Source: Pollenia angustigena
Lineage: Eukaryota > Arthropoda > Insecta > Diptera > Polleniidae
NCBI GenBank assembly: GCA_930367215.1
Contig: OV884059.1
Span: 24,204,945 to 24,268,944 of the forward strand
Reading direction: 5' to 3'
Length of the DNA stretch: 64,000 bases
Part shown: positions 1 through 12,918 of the stretch, one piece after another
How the letters are laid out: every line of letters starts with the position of its first letter
Numbering within the stretch: the stretch's first letter is position 1
Notes under the pieces: model-generated
The model's database searches: none
The model's input: only the letters and a program-made list of their open reading frames with translations
Told to the model about the DNA's origin: nothing
Made by a program: the position numbers and the translations under genes

Positions 1-459
1 GACGAAAATCTCCGGAGAGCAATATCAAAGCCGAACCAAATCGTCTTAAGTATTAAAAATTCTATATTTTTTGGTTTTGTATGATTTTATACTTAATATT
101 TTTTTATGTTTTAATAGAATGATATATCCGTGTTTATAAAAAAACGATTTTTTTATATGACGATTTTTTGACGGTTTTTTTCAAAACTACTGACGATTTT
201 GACGATTTTTTTTTAAAATTTTGACGATATTTCGAAAAAAACATCTAACATCACTGATACATTCACTAACTTTGTCGAGAAACATATCCATAAAAAGCGA
301 ACAACGCGAAACGGATATCATTTGGTTTAAAAAATCGACAGCTTCGTTTAAGGCTGATCTGAACTTTATGATTTGTATTTAGATTTATTGAGGACAAAAA
401 GAAATTTTCTTTAAAAGGGGAATTAGTTTATATTTTTTTTGTCAACAGATACGTAATTA
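1..459. other. AT-rich sequence without a gene
   Basis: No credible reading frame. At about 158-236 the motif TGACGATTTT recurs several times, a short imperfect tandem repeat. Nothing else recognised. Confidence 0.5.
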
Positions 460-730
460 CCCAGTAAAAACTTCGCCTACTTTTTGAAAATGAATAGCTT
501 CTTTAACTCATTATTTTGTAGCTTTATTCTATAACTACATCTATAACAACTTCTATAATTACTTTTTTCTGGATGTATGCAGGTAAAAAAATAATGACTT
601 ACTTTATAATGCGTTATTTTTGGGACATCCCTTGTAAAATTCATTGGTTCTTTCAGTAGAATTGTAAGTAGTGCTCTTATGTTTTTCTGATTACTCAACA
701 CATTATTTTGTAGGCGAAGTTTTAACTGGG
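460..730. mobile_element. MITE with 21-bp TIRs, copy 1
   Basis: Both ends carry the inverted repeat CCCAGTAAAAACTTCGCCTA (the right end has a one-base deletion). The dinucleotide TA lies on both sides, which would fit a Tc1/mariner-type TSD. Inside, ATTATTTTGTAG occurs near each end as a subterminal repeat. A nearly identical second copy lies 170 bp downstream in the same orientation. No coding capacity. Confidence 0.8.
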
Positions 731-902
731 TATGTATGGTTGAGTTCTCAGACGTCTGGTGTAAAGCAACTCGCTATTTTAACTGCATTCTAAAATGCAG
801 CCGTGTAGAATTTTACACTATGCGCCCACGATATGGCAACAAACAATAATAATCTGTCCCAAAGTGCACCAAAAATGTTATAGATTCGTACACAATAAGC
901 AA

Positions 903-1174
903 CCCAGTAAAAACTTCGCCTACTTTTTCAAAACGAATAGCTTCTTTAACTCATTATTTTGTAGCTTTCTTCTATAACTACATCTATAACAACTTCCATA
1001 ACTACTTTTTTCTGGATGTATGCAGGTAAAAAAAATAATGACTTACTTTTTAATGCGTTCATTTTGGGACATCCCTTGTAAAATTAATTGGTTCTTTCAG
1101 TAGAATTGTAAGTAGTGCTCTTATGTTTTTCTGATTACTCAACACATTATTTTGTAGGCGAAGTTTTTACTGGG
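903..1174. mobile_element. MITE with 21-bp TIRs, copy 2
   Basis: Same family and orientation as the copy at 460-730, about 95% identical by eye, with perfect 21-bp TIRs (CCCAGTAAAAACTTCGCCTA and complement). It is flanked by AA rather than TA, so the TSD of the family is not settled. Confidence 0.8.
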
Positions 1175-1403
1175 AAACTGTACATCGCACATAGGGGCAC
1201 AAATATATCAAACCGCGCGATAAATCAACCGCCAACTATTAAGAAGAATTGGAAAGGTAATCTTCTGTTAATATAAAATATACAAGGATGTCACAACGTT
1301 CCAAAAAATATTAATTAAAAAAAAACATAAAATTACAGAAATAAAAGAATTTTTTTTTGGTCGGCCTCCATACAAAAAAAAACTTGTGCCAGTCACTCCT
1401 TAA

Positions 1404-1982
1404 AGGAGCGTATAGACATGTTTTTGTCATCTGACATGTCAAATTTCCCACTGCAAAACACATACATGTCGTGTGTTACCTTTTTAACTTTGCTTCTGTA
1501 AAAGTCAGACGCAAAGTCATCTGACAAAATTTCAATTAGAGCGTGCTCTTTTTTCTTCTGACAAACCATCTGACATCAGAAATCTGGCAGCGGCGTCAAC
1601 TATTGACGGAATCATTAGCCGGCTGAAGTTAATATTTTACAATACCAATTTATGTATGCTCATCTCACCATTGAATATAATTTATGTAAATATATACATA
1701 AAAACCGTTTCATTTTAAAATTCTAAATTGGTATCTTAAACATAAAAGAAAAAAATGTTAAGATGGCTAAATTATTTTACGGCGCAAATAAATATTTTCG
1801 TGCCGACAGCAAGCTATTTTGAAACCGAGAACTACTTTGGTTTCTGCAATAACAATGCGAAAAAAAACAGAGACAATGTCAGAAGCAAATTACATGTACG
1901 TTTGTGACCGAATATTATAAACCTTATGTGACTTGAAAATTTGACATGTCAGATGACAAATACATGTCGTGTACGGATGCCT
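1404..1982. mobile_element. Harbinger-like MITE, family A copy 1
   Basis: Ends are related inverted repeats of about 48 bp: AGGAGCGTATAGACATG on the left and the complement of AGGCATCCGTACACGACATG on the right, both followed by TTTGTCATCTGACATGTC. The flanks are TAA on both sides. A 3-bp TWA duplication is the hallmark of PIF/Harbinger elements. No transposase is present. A second copy lies inside the mariner at 12284-12918. Confidence 0.75.
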
Positions 1983-1984
1983 TA

Positions 1985-2337
1985 AGGCTAGATTACACTA
2001 TTATACTTTGTATTAATACATGTCAAAAACTCAAGTAATATGACAAAGTGTGATAGTGTGAATGCAATGTGTCACGAAAATGGCAAGTCTTATGAAAAAA
2101 GTTTGACATCCCATACGACTTCATCGTTTTTTGAAAAATTTCTAAACAATAATACTTTTCATTGGATCAGGGTTGCATTTTATTTCATGTGTGAGTGTTT
2201 ATACTTTGTTTGATGGTTTGATCACAAACTGTCATTTTACATTAGATTTTTTGACAGTCGCATCAACACTCACTAGATTTCTATCTCACAAAGTATTATG
2301 GAATACGTAAGACTTGTGAGATAGTGTAATCTAGGCT
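1985..2337. mobile_element. Harbinger-like MITE, family B
   Basis: TIRs AGGCTAGATTACACTAT and AGCCTAGATTACACTAT, with TTA duplicated at 1982-1984 and 2338-2340. It directly abuts the preceding MITE, the two sharing the sequence CTTAA. Fragments of the same family (CAAGACTTGTG..TAGTGTA) are seen near 7690 and TACATGTTAAAAACGCA near 8905. Confidence 0.7.
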
Positions 2338-2394
2338 TTAGAATGAATGAAGTTAATTAAACAGGAAAAAATGTTTGCCACGCTCCAAGAACCT

Positions 2395-2600
2395 TGTTTA
2401 TATATAGCGCTGCTATTAAGGTCCAATCTCATCATATCCTCGCATATCGTTCTTCATGGCTTGACTATGGCTTCATTTTTGGCTTTGGTGATTTTTTAAA
2501 CCGACATCAAATTCTGGGCTCCACTTGTGTTATTTCAGATCCTTCCCCACTGATGCCCAAATATTTGCACGAGCCAAGAAAGCCCTTTTAAAACTTAGTG
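2395..2600 (-). repeat. Dispersed repeat, homologous to 39745-39920
   Basis: Read on the minus strand this stretch aligns with 39745-39920: both hold GGGGAAGGATC, a degenerate GCCCAGAATTTGA block, and GATGAGATYGGACYTTAA in the same order. The class of the parent element is unknown. The 65-codon open frame on the plus strand is not protein-like. Confidence 0.55.
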
Positions 2601-3672
2601 TGTACAGATTTTAATATACTCACTTTTTGAGCCAATTTTTCTTTTTCACATACATACATACAGTACCCATGCTCTGTTACTTTGGTGAGAACTTATCGCA
2701 TCGAAAAGATGTGAAAAAAATTGTCCATCTCATTTATTTATTTGTCCATAATAAATAATAAGTCCATCGTTTCTCAAAAATGTGTCTGTAACTCATGTCG
2801 AAAAGTCTCAAAAAAGATTACGTCGTTACTTTATAAATGTCATAATATTCCACTCGAAGCTGATGTAAAATTGCAGACGTTGAGAACGCCAATCACACAC
2901 ATAGTTGACGGCGACCAAAATTTAAAATGTTCAACGACGGCGGCGAAAACGCAACCGTCGGCTTTACCAAATAATGTTAAGTGCGACTTTAATGTTTGTT
3001 ACTTGCAAACGAGCTTTAAAAACATTCGTATATTTTCGTATTTTTTATGTTAAAAGAAAAAATGTACCAAGAACAAAAAATTGTCACGTGGCAAGAATTT
3101 AAAATAATTTAAATAATTTTATGACAAATATTATACAATTATTTCTCTATAAAAGAGAGTTTTATAACAAAAATTATAAAAATTAGATTAAAAGTGTATT
3201 AAAAACAACTTCCAAATTCTTGCGTATTGCGTGTTCGATTTCCAGAACACGCCTGTATAATTGCAAAAGATGGAATGCATTAAGGCGTTTAATGGTTACA
3301 GCCGGTAAGCACAAAAGCAATTAAGACTGTTTTTGTTCGTCTTTTAACGCTTTTAACATTGAAAAGCATCTATAAAAACTTGCTTATATGCATATATGTA
3401 TAATAGTTAAAGAAAAACTCGCTGAGTTTCATCAAAATCATGGAAAAAAAACTATTTTACATCGAAAGTTAATAGTGTTTTTGTATATTTAACGCGCTAC
3501 CGAATTAACATTTAACAAATTGACGACACGGCACCCCTGATAAAATAGTTGTTAGTTGGTTACTCACAATCAGCTGTTGCAGCTTCTAAATAAATATAAT
3601 AAAAAAGTCATTTGTGATACATTTCTAAAAAAATATTTGTGTTTTGGCCATTTTCGTGTACATTGAGAGTAA

Positions 3673-3879
3673 CACTCAATTTACATGATGAATTTTATTA
3701 CGTCCAATTTTGGACGCAATTTTTTTGTTTGGTAGCAAGCGGTGTAGAGAAGAAAGAGGGGTAGAAAAATAGACATGATTTCTGTTTTCTCTTCCTCTTT
3801 CTTCTCTACACCGCTTGCTACCAAACAAAAAATGACGTCTAAAATTGGACGCCATAAAATTCATCATGTAAATTGAGTG
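3673..3879. mobile_element. Hairpin MITE with TAA duplication, family C copy 1
   Basis: A near-perfect 207-bp palindrome. The arms begin CACTCAATTTACATGATG and extend about 88 bp each, around a short AT-rich loop. TAA flanks both sides (3670-3672, 3880-3882). It lies inside the long-TIR element. A related copy is 49967-50352. Confidence 0.75.
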
Positions 3880-4056
3880 TAAGTATGTTAATTAAATGAT
3901 TTTTTTTTTTTATTTTAAAGTTACCAGACTAACAAAGTTTTAAAAAGGGGGTCGTTCACAGTTGGTAACTTTAACAAATTAACAAGCTACCGAGTAGCAA
4001 ATTAACAAGTTCGGTGTGAATACCACTAATTTAACATCCCAAGTTGAACTAAAATT

Positions 4057-4183
4057 ATGAAAGTTTTCTTTCATAAAGTCTGAGTTTATAGGCAAGAGGA
4101 GAAGCGAACCTGTTATACTTCTCTATTCTCTCACTAATAATTTGAGACTTTCTGAAAAAAACTTTAATAGTGTGAACCCAGAA
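4057..4183. mobile_element. Fragment of a MITE related to 49925-50456
   Basis: Contains the subterminal blocks TATGAAAGTTTTCTTTCATA and the inverted GACTTTCTGAAAAAAACTTT, followed by GTGTGAACCCAG. The outermost left terminus is missing or mutated and no TSD is visible. Confidence 0.5.
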
Positions 4184-5706
4184 TATAAAAATTTAGTTTT
4201 GATTGAATAAATTTGGTTTTTTCTAATAACACAAGATTGAAAAGATGCTTATAGGAGAATTTTAAGGAGGCAATTTATTAAAATATTGTGATGCATAAAC
4301 TCGAAATAAGCTTATAAGCGAAAGCTTATACACAGAATATGTTTTAAGCTAAGGCGACCAGTGCCCATGTTCTGTAACTCTCGCGTCGAGAAAGTTTTCG
4401 ATTGAAATGTGTGAAATGAAACAAAAATGCCATAAATTGAAACAAGCAGCTGTTGTTCTCACTTAACTGTGGCTGTAACTTTTTTTGGCGAGTACAAGCT
4501 GTCACGTAAGGAAATTACTAGCCAATTTACAGAAAAAGTGTGTCTGTAACATTTTGGTGATTAAAGTTCCCGCTTTGAACTGTCAAATAAACTAACGAAT
4601 AAAAATGGGGCGAGAAAAAATTTTTACACTAAAAAACAATTAAAAATGCAAAGAATAATAATAATTATATTTTATTCTTGGCACATTTTTCATTGTTTTA
4701 TTATTTTGCTTTTAATATTTTTATAAAATATACGAATTTTTCAAAACTCGTTTGCAAACAACAAACATTAAAGTCGCACTTTACACAATTTGGTATAGCC
4801 GACGGTTGTGTCTTCGCAGTCAACGATATGTGTTACTGGCGTTCTGAACGTCTGCAATGTCACATCGGCTTCGAGTGCAATATTATGACATTTATAACTT
4901 AACGACGTAATCTCTTTTGATAGTTTTCGACATGAGTTACAGACACACATTTTTCTCACTTTTCGAGGAACGATGGAATATTTTGTTTCACATCTTTTCG
5001 ATGCAAGAAGTTCTCACTAAAGTTACAGAACATGGGTACAGATTTTGAAAATAAAAATAGAGGACATAAAGAAAAAAATTTACTTCAAGATTTTTTACAT
5101 ATTTAACAGACAAATTTACAATCCCATATTTATAAACATATGTAAAGTAAATTATGTGAGTGAAGTTAAATTTTAAAATGTATAACCCTAGACACATTCG
5201 GTTATGTTAACAATATTATGTTAACCACTTAACAAAACTTTTGTTAACGAAGTTATGATGGATGAGTCCAGATTTCTGGAGAAGATGTCATCGTGGGCGA
5301 ACAAAAATGATTTGGATTTGTGGACAATACTTTTCTCCGTCGTTTTCCACAACAAGAATTTTTACCAGAGCGAGTTGGAGCGACTTATGGACAATTTACT
5401 TTTTTTTTAATTCTTTAGGGGATAAGTCCAGATTTCTGGAAAAGGAAAATACCATATCGTGGACTTTATATGCAAACTTGCTAAATACACTTTTTAAGTA
5501 AATTGAGATTTTGATGCCGTGTGGTAGAGAAAGATATGCCTCGTCGACCAGCAAGTAGTTTTTCTTCAATGTGAGTCTTGAAGTATGTCAAATCAACTAT
5601 ATTTTTGGTTTTTCCTGTAACACACGACGATACATAAAATTTACATTTACTTGAATAAAATAAGTTGGAAAAATAAAGAAACTTAAAAATAACAAGGCAC
5701 TAACTT

Positions 5707-6319
5707 CATAGTTGGGGGTAGTGCACTAAATATTGATTTAAATCAGCAGTGCACTATCACTAAATAAAACTCCAAAGAAATTAGTTTGCACTCTTTTTTA
5801 CCAGCTTTAGTGATGATTGTTATTTTTTAACTACCACTAAAAAAAATTTAATGATATTGCAAATTTTTTCAATATGTATCACTTAACGCAGATTGAATGC
5901 AAAAATCTGCACTCAATTCAAATAATGCAAAATTTGGACTTGCAATCAAAAAAGCTGCATACAAATATTTTATCACTAAAATTAAAAAAATTTAAATGGG
6001 TTCTGATTTTTTTTCTTTTGAGGATGCTTATGAGCATCAAACAAAATGAAACTTTGTCAATACATAACGGTATAATTATTGGCTTTAATCATGATAAAAC
6101 AAGTTTTTGATTTTAACTTTAGTGCAACAATTTTAGTTGCACTCAAATGAATGAAGAAAAAAAGTTGCAATAAGCTGATGAACATCACTATCACTCATGT
6201 TTAGTGAGGCTGCAAATTTTCAATTCATAACTCAACATCAACAAAATGATTGCAATATATTTGCACTATCACTAAGTGTGAGCTAAAACTGCAAAATGAG
6301 TGCACTACCCCCAACTATG
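5707..6319. mobile_element. MITE with perfect 8-bp duplication
   Basis: TIR CATAGTTGGGGGTAGTGCAC, perfect at both ends, flanked by the direct repeat ACTAACTT (5699-5706 and 6320-6327). An 8-bp TSD fits hAT or P superfamilies. Blocks with GCACTATCACTAA recur near both ends. Non-coding. Confidence 0.85.
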
Positions 6320-6379
6320 ACTAACTTATTCAAAATTGTATACTGCAAGTGTATGAGAGTTCAGTAGCAGTATGAACAG

Positions 6380-7295
6380 AAACAAGTTAGAGTGCTATAT
6401 TCGGCTGTGCCGAATCTTTGATACCCTCCACCGACAGTTCGAATGTTTAAGGAGTAATATCTGTATGATGTTATTATTATCTTAAACTGTGACGATTTGT
6501 TATTAATTATGGTTTTAGGCGACTAAACTGTTTTCCGGTAGTAGGGTTTATATGGGGCCTAGGGTTAATTATGTACCGATCATCACGAAATTTCACAACA
6601 TCATTTCTAGTCCTTTAAAACTGTGACGTACCAATTTCTGTTATGATTGCATTATTTTTTACGGTTTTAGGCGTACTAAACTGTTTTCCGGGAGTAGGGC
6701 TTCTATGGGGCCTAGGTAAATTATGTACCGATCTTCACGAAATTTCACAGTGTCATTTGTAGTCCTATAAAACTTTGACGTACCAAATTTTGTTACGCTA
6801 GCGTTATTTTTTACCGTTTTAGGCGTACTAAACTGTTTTCCGGGAGTATTGTTTATATGGGGCTTAGGGTAAATTATGGAGGGATCATCACGAAATTTAA
6901 CAGCGTGATTTCCAGTCAAATAAAACAAATTTTTCCAAAATCTTATCTCATTCCGTGCCTTGTTCCAGCATTTATGTTGTTTTTTGTAACAAAATTATAA
7001 ATTTTTTTAAGGTGGTGGTTCCACATTTTTATTCATAGCTCTGGTCCCACTGAACCGATTTTGCTGGATTTCAATCCCAAACTGCTTAGGATAACTACAA
7101 GCAATTTGGCACCAAGTTTGTTCATTTCTTTTGAGTTGTTCGAAAGTGAGCGTGTTTTCGACAGACGGACATGGCTCAATCGACCCAGAATATATATACT
7201 TTATGGGGTCTGAGATGAATAATAAAAAAGTTTCACACGGAATGACAAACTTAATATACCCTCTTCACAACTAATTGTGGTGGAGGGTATAAAAA
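6380..7295 (-). mobile_element. mini-me/DINE-1-like element with about three 153-bp repeats
   Basis: On the minus strand it starts TATACCCTCCACCACAATTA, holds the mini-me core (TATATATATTCTGGGTC followed by CCATGTCCGTCTG) and ends with the hairpin TTCGGCACAGCCGAATATAG then CACTCTAACTTGTTT. About three tandem units of 152-153 bp (marker GTACCGATC at 6576, 6728, 6881) lie between. Such central arrays and 3' hairpins are known from DINE-1/Helentron relatives. Longer copy at 36000-37706. Confidence 0.75.
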
Positions 7296-9219
7296 CCGAT
7301 GATCGCCGTGAAATAAAATTTATTTTAATTTATGAAAATAAAAGCAAATTTTGGTCATGCTTTTAAAAATAAAGAGGACAAAGATGACAGATTATGAAAA
7401 AAGATGATAAAAGAGGAAACAAATTTTATAGATGTCAGCCAATTAAAATAGATGATTGTCCTCTAAAAAAGAATTCGTATAGTCACCTTATTTAAGCGGC
7501 AAAGTATAATTGTACAAGTTGATATCAATAAAAGCGTTAAAGGCTTATAAAAGCTGTTTTAGACTATTACAAAAGTCTTATGTATTTTAACGAAAATGCA
7601 TCTCTGATCTAATTATTGTTTGAACATTTTCAAAAAACAATAACTTATCATGACAGGGTTGTATTTTCCTTAAAAAAAACGCAAGACTTGTGTGATAGTG
7701 TATAACCTCATATGAAAACATGAGCGATAAATACTGTTTAATTTATTGACAACAAAAAATGGGATTGCTTTTAATTAGCATTATAATTAAATTTATGTTC
7801 CTTTAAGTACGCTTTAAGAAAACTACAATTACCTATTTAAATAACTTAAAATTAATCTTAAAACCAATCTAATTACTATCAAACATGCAAGTTAAACCAA
7901 GTTTTCAATTACCCCGATTTATAAAATTCAAGCTAAAAAAAAACATTTCCTAATTAGATGCAAACTTTAAAACGCACATAAAAAAATTGAAAAACGCACT
8001 ATAAAACTAAAAACAAAAAATAGGAGTGTTTTATGTGTAAAACATACATTGGAACACATACATAAACATGTATCAGCACATTAACACCATAAACTTTTTT
8101 GTTTTACAACATTTGTTTGTTTGTACATTTCCTTTCAATAATATAAATTAAATTATTTAATTACACTTTGGTGAGAAAGTTAAGCAAACAAAAAAGTTAT
8201 AAAAAAATAAGCGATTTTTATCTATATGGCAAAATGAAAAAAATAAAAACGAGTAAATACAATTTCGAGTGGCTGCTAGAGCGACTAATTAGCAAAACAG
8301 TTTTTTAAGGATACATTATTTTTGTATGTTTATCTAAAAAGAGCAAAAATTAAATAAAAAAAAGTAACAATTAGGGTGTGCAAAAATCGTTAAAAGGCGT
8401 CAACAAAGTTTAACGAAAACTACAATCCATTTGAAATGGAATAATGCACTCTTCCTCTCACATGATTTCGTAAAAATAATTAAATGGAAATTAATGAATA
8501 AATGTTGGTTTAATGTAAGTATGTATGTAAATGTGTTTTTTTTTTCAAATTTTGTTGTTTTACTAGTTCTGTTGTCAACTTTGTAGTTTTTTTAATTTTT
8601 CTCCATTTGTTTCTGAACAATTTGTCAAACATGCAAATGCATGTGTGTTTGTTATTTGAAGGTGTGGTTGTTGGTTTAATAATATCAACCAAAAAGAGTA
8701 TACAAAAACTAAATGTATGTACATAAGTATGTAAATTGACAAAAATGTACTTAGGGAAAAATGTGTGTCACTTAAACAAATTGAAGGATATTACACGAGT
8801 CTTTTTAAATAAACTCAAATATGACCTTTAAATGATGCCACCATGCCCCAGTGCTTTTACAAATTACAAGATAATATCTTATTGTATACAATATTATGCT
8901 AATACATGTTAAAAACGCATTAGATTGGAGACGATATGTTGATTTGACAAAACTGACACAACATATGACAAGTAAATGTATAAAAACTATGTAATGCAGT
9001 CAGGGTTGCCAATAATTGCCGAAATTACACATGACTGTGTTTGAAATTACATACATATTTGAAGTAAAATGACATTTTTGAGACAAAAACTTATGATCAG
9101 CATACACTGGCAAATCATCATGAATAGATTCACGCTTAAAAAAGTCTAGCACATAGAAAGAAAAATACTCGGGATGAGTTAAGTTTCACTCACTTTAACT
9201 ACGAGTCGTTCTCAAAAAT
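7296..9219. other. AT-rich spacer, fragments of MITEs only
   Basis: No gene recognised. Fragments of MITE family B are visible near 7690 and 8880-8905. The open frame at 8510-8692 (-) is low-complexity and not protein-like. Confidence 0.4.
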
Positions 9220-9392
9220 TCAAGTACGTTATTTCCGCTTAATTGAGTTTCCAAAAATGCACGACTTTTTACGCAATTAAACGGGAACTCAATTAAGCAG
9301 TACTAGACAGATATACTGAATGATTTCGTTCCATGATTTTTAGTCCAATAAAAGGGGAAACTCAATTAAGCGGGGCTCAATTAGCCGAAAAA
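9220..9392. mobile_element. Tigger/pogo-like fragment
   Basis: The right end reads AATTAAGCGGGGCTCAATTA then GCCGAAAAACTG followed by TA. CGCTTAATTGAGTTTCC near the left is the inverted relative. The left terminus is degraded. Confidence 0.45.
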
Positions 9393-9821
9393 CTGTACGA
9401 ATAACACTTAAATGGGATTACTTTCGAAAACCAGTCCCGAAATTTCTTAAAAAAAGTACAACATTCCTAAACCAAGTAAACAAAAGATTGAACTTTTCGT
9501 TGGTAGTGCCACTCTGAGAGTTAAATTACATAGTGCGTGTTTTAATCTCTATAACTTATCAAAGTTTGTTGTAGACCCTACAACAACACCACACAAGTAG
9601 TTAAACAACGATTAGCTTGTTGTGTGTAGAAACAACAAAAACAATAGAATAAGACGAAAACAAATTATTTCAGGGACCGAAAATAACAGTTATATTGGAA
9701 TTTTAAAACAAAAAAAGCATATAGAATTAAATGTCGAAAAACTGATTCAAGTATACCATATTGTTCCTCATGCACTTGTCAATAATAAAATATATTGATT
9801 TTTATATTTTAGATCAAACTC

Positions 9822-10028
9822 AACAGTTATTTTTTGATTTTTAATTTTTTGAACAAAAATAACTGTTATTTTTTGATTTTTATTTTTTCGATCAAAAATA
9901 ACAGTTATTTTTTGATTTTTATTTTTTTGAACAAAAATAACAGTTATTTTTTGATTTTTATTTTTTCGATCAAAAATAACAGTTATTTTTTGATTTTAAT
10001 TTTTCGAGCAAAAATAAAAGTTATTCTC
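9822..10028. repeat. 39-bp minisatellite, about 5.3 units
   Basis: The block AACAGTTATTTTTTGATTTT recurs at 9822, 9861, 9900, 9939 and 9978 with exact 39-bp spacing. Units differ at a few bases (CGATCAAAAA or GAACAAAAA). Because 39 is a multiple of three the array is open in a frame (9834-10031) without being a plausible gene. Confidence 0.9.
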
Positions 10029-10030
10029 TA

Positions 10031-10713
10031 AAGATGAGATAAACCCACTGTTGTTTATTGTTGATGTGTTTTGTTTAAGCTTTGATATTATTACAAGTAG
10101 AACTGTTGCTATAATTCTTATACGTTTAACAGTTTTATTTGGTTTAATATCTTTAGTTTTTCTAAAATCTTTATGGATGAAGTTTCCTGATGATCTGGCC
10201 TAAGCAACCAGTGAAATGCATAGGAATATCTTATCCCATCAACAATAAATTTCAAGTGTTTTTGTCAAGAATAAAAACTGGGAATTAAGCACGAATAACA
10301 AAATCTTTTGAAATTAAAATTTTGTATTCCCAAAAATTGAAATTACTTTTTGATAAACAGGCAAGTGCACGGCCTAAAAAACACTTAATTGACAATATCT
10401 TTTGTAAGTTGTTGTGTTGTTTTTATTTTGTTTTTCTTAACCTACTTACAACTACAATTAATGTTGAGAGAATTTCAACTAATTGTAGTGGGGAATGTAA
10501 GATGAGATAAACCCACTGTTGTTTATTGTTGATGTGTTTTGTTTAAGCTTTGATATTATTACAAGTAGAACTGTTGCTATAATTCTTATACGTTTAACAG
10601 TTTTATTTGGTTTAATATCTTTAGTTTTTCTAAAATCTTTATGGATGAAGTTTCCTGATGATCTGGCCTAAGCAACCAGTGAAATGCATAGGAATAGCTT
10701 ATCCCATCAACAT
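10031..10713. repeat. Dispersed repeat with a 468-bp-period partial duplication
   Basis: The segment starting AAGATGAGATAAACCCACTG at 10031 recurs at 10499 and stays nearly identical for about 210 bp, through CCTGATGATCTGGCCTAAGC. The 468-bp unit includes GGCAAGTGCACGGCCTAAAA. Single copies of the same family are at 38397-38920 and, in part, 40994-41160. No TG..CA ends or primer-binding site were seen, so it is not called an LTR. Confidence 0.7.
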
Positions 10714-11480
10714 TATGTTCAAGGTATAACTAGAATTTGCGCACAATTTATCACAAGGCAGCAAGGAATACCATCAGGTCCACTGTAAAACGACGATTTT
10801 AATTTCAATAATAGTGTTGTCATATTGGCAGTAGTGATGAATGGAAATGAAATCGGTTATTGTTCAGGGATATAAAATGGATAGGTTTGCGATGAATCAT
10901 ATTCCTTATTAGAGTAGGTTGAAGCAAAAAAATCCGCAAACATATTTCTTGTTTCCATATGATTGGAAGACTCGGTGGCAAGGTATATCATTGAAGATGG
11001 AAATCCGACAGATTTTCTTTGTGTGTATACTGAAATTCAAGCTTTTTATACATTTTGTGAAAAAATTAGTTACAATTTTAAATTCAATAAAAATCTAAAT
11101 ATATCGGGTGATTTTTTAAGAGCTATAGGAAAGTTAAAAAAAAAACACATAAAATTCAGAAAAACGCATGAATTCTTTATTTGAATAGTACGGTCCATAT
11201 AATTTAATGTTTGAAGATTATTTCATGCAAATGTTGACCGTGACAGCGCCTCAAATGGTCCATCCGCTTAGTCCAATTTTTGCATACTCTTTTCAACATT
11301 TCGGCCGGTATCTCATGAATAAATGCTTCAATGTTGTCTTCCAGTTCGTCAATTGAAGCGGGCATGTGTGTATAGACATGAGCTTTGACATAGCCCCACA
11401 AAAAATTTTCACCGAACTCGCCTCTCAATAAGTCCATTGTTAAGCGTGCTGTGTGGCATGTGGCACCGTCTTGTGGAAAC

Positions 11481-11963
11481 CACAGAATACACAGAACTGT
11501 CACGAGACTGAAGATTTTGCCTTTTTTTTTCTCTTTCAAAGAAAGCTGCCCTTTTGCATTTCTCGTTTCATCATCTTCTATGCCGCAATACAATGAACAC
11601 AAATTTATTTAGTTAAGATTTATTTACAAAACTGTTGTAAAAATTAACTTTTAAGTTCACAACAACACGAGTAAAAAATATGTAAGTAAGTAAATAACAT
11701 TATAAAACAAAACAATATTACTAAATACATTTTTTTTTTGCACAAAAAACAACATTTGTTGAACTAATGCATTTGTTTAACGTGGTTTGTGTTTTTTTAT
11801 TTTTGTTTTGATCACGCCATTTGTGTTGATTGTTGCGGCCTGTTTTTACACCTTGCCACTTCACTACCAAAAAAAGCTTTCTGTCTCTTTCTTCGAAAGC
11901 TGTCCTCGCAACTGATTTGGGCCTTTTTCACACGTCACTTTTTACAGTTCTGTGTATTCTGTG
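11481..11963. mobile_element. hAT-like MITE inserted in mariner transposase
   Basis: Perfect 20-bp TIR CACAGAATACACAGAACTGT. Flanks are GTGGAAAC (11473-11480) and GTTGAAAC (11964-11971), an 8-bp TSD with one mismatch. Excising the element and one TSD restores the mariner reading frame around DMWFQ..QDGA. 483 bp, no coding. Confidence 0.85.
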
Positions 11964-12283
11964 GTTGAAACCACATGTCATGCAAGTCAAGCTCTTGCAT
12001 TTTGGGCAAAACAAAGTTGGATATCATCTCACGGTTGCGCTCACCATTCACAGTTACGTTACGATTCGCATCATCTTTGAAGAAGTACGGTCCAATGATG
12101 CCACCAGCCCATAAACCGCACCAAACTGTGACTTTTTCTGGATGCATTGGTAGCTCTTGTAATGCTTCTGGCTGATCTTCACTCCAAAATCGACAATTCT
12201 GCTTATTAACGTACCGAATAGCCGCTTCAGTGGGTCAATTAAACTGACCATAAAATGGAAGAAGCGCGCGATGAACTTTCTTA

Positions 12284-12918
12284 AGGAGCGTATAGACGAC
12301 ATGTTTTTGTCATCTGACATGTCAAATTTCCCACTGCAAAACACATACATGTCGTGTGTTACCTTTTTAACTTTGCTTCTGTAAAAGTCAGACGCAAAGT
12401 CAACTGACAAAATTTCAATTAGAGCGTGCTCTATTTTCTTCTGACAAACCATCTGACATCAGAAATCTATGCCGGGAAAAAACTGGCAGCGGCGTCAACT
12501 ATTGACGGAATCATTATCCGGCTGAAGTTAATATTTTACAATACCAAGATATGTATGCTCATCTTACCATTGAATAGAATTTATGTAAATATATACATAA
12601 AAACCGTTTCATTATAAAATTCTAAATTGGTATCTTTAAAATAAAAGAAAAAAATGTAAAGATGGCTAAATTATTTTACGGCGCAAATAAATATTTTCGT
12701 GGCGGCAGCAAGCTATTTAGAAACCGAGAACTACTTTGGTTTCTGCAATAACAATGCGAAAAAAAACAGAGACAATGTCAGAAGCAAATTACATGTACGT
12801 TTGTGACCGAATATTATAAACCTTATGTAAAACAGCAATTTTGACAGACATGAACAATTACATGTGACTTGAAAATTTGACATGTCAGATGACAAATACA
12901 TGTCGTGTACGGGCGCCT
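12284..12918. mobile_element. Harbinger-like MITE, family A copy 2
   Basis: Same family as 1404-1982, with TIRs AGGAGCGTATAGACGACATG and AGGCGCCCGTACACGACATG. TTA is duplicated at 12281-12283 and 12919-12921. Inserted in the mariner gene, so it is younger than that element. Confidence 0.85.

Larger units (their letters stand above)
2661..5041. mobile_element. Long-TIR DNA element, about 400-bp arms
   Basis: The two ends are long inverted repeats: the left arm runs to about 3080 and the right from about 4670. Both start CWGTACCCATGYTCTGTWAC and match at roughly 80-85% by eye through AAGTGCGACTTTAATGTTTG. The arms contain matching short frames (CVCNSCRK.. in each), which I take as a consequence of the repeat, not a gene. 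A third terminus-like stretch, GTGCCCATGTTCTGTAACTC, sits inside at about 4361. The TSD is ambiguous (CAG or 5 bp). A foldback or P-superfamily element is possible; no transposase seen. Confidence 0.7.
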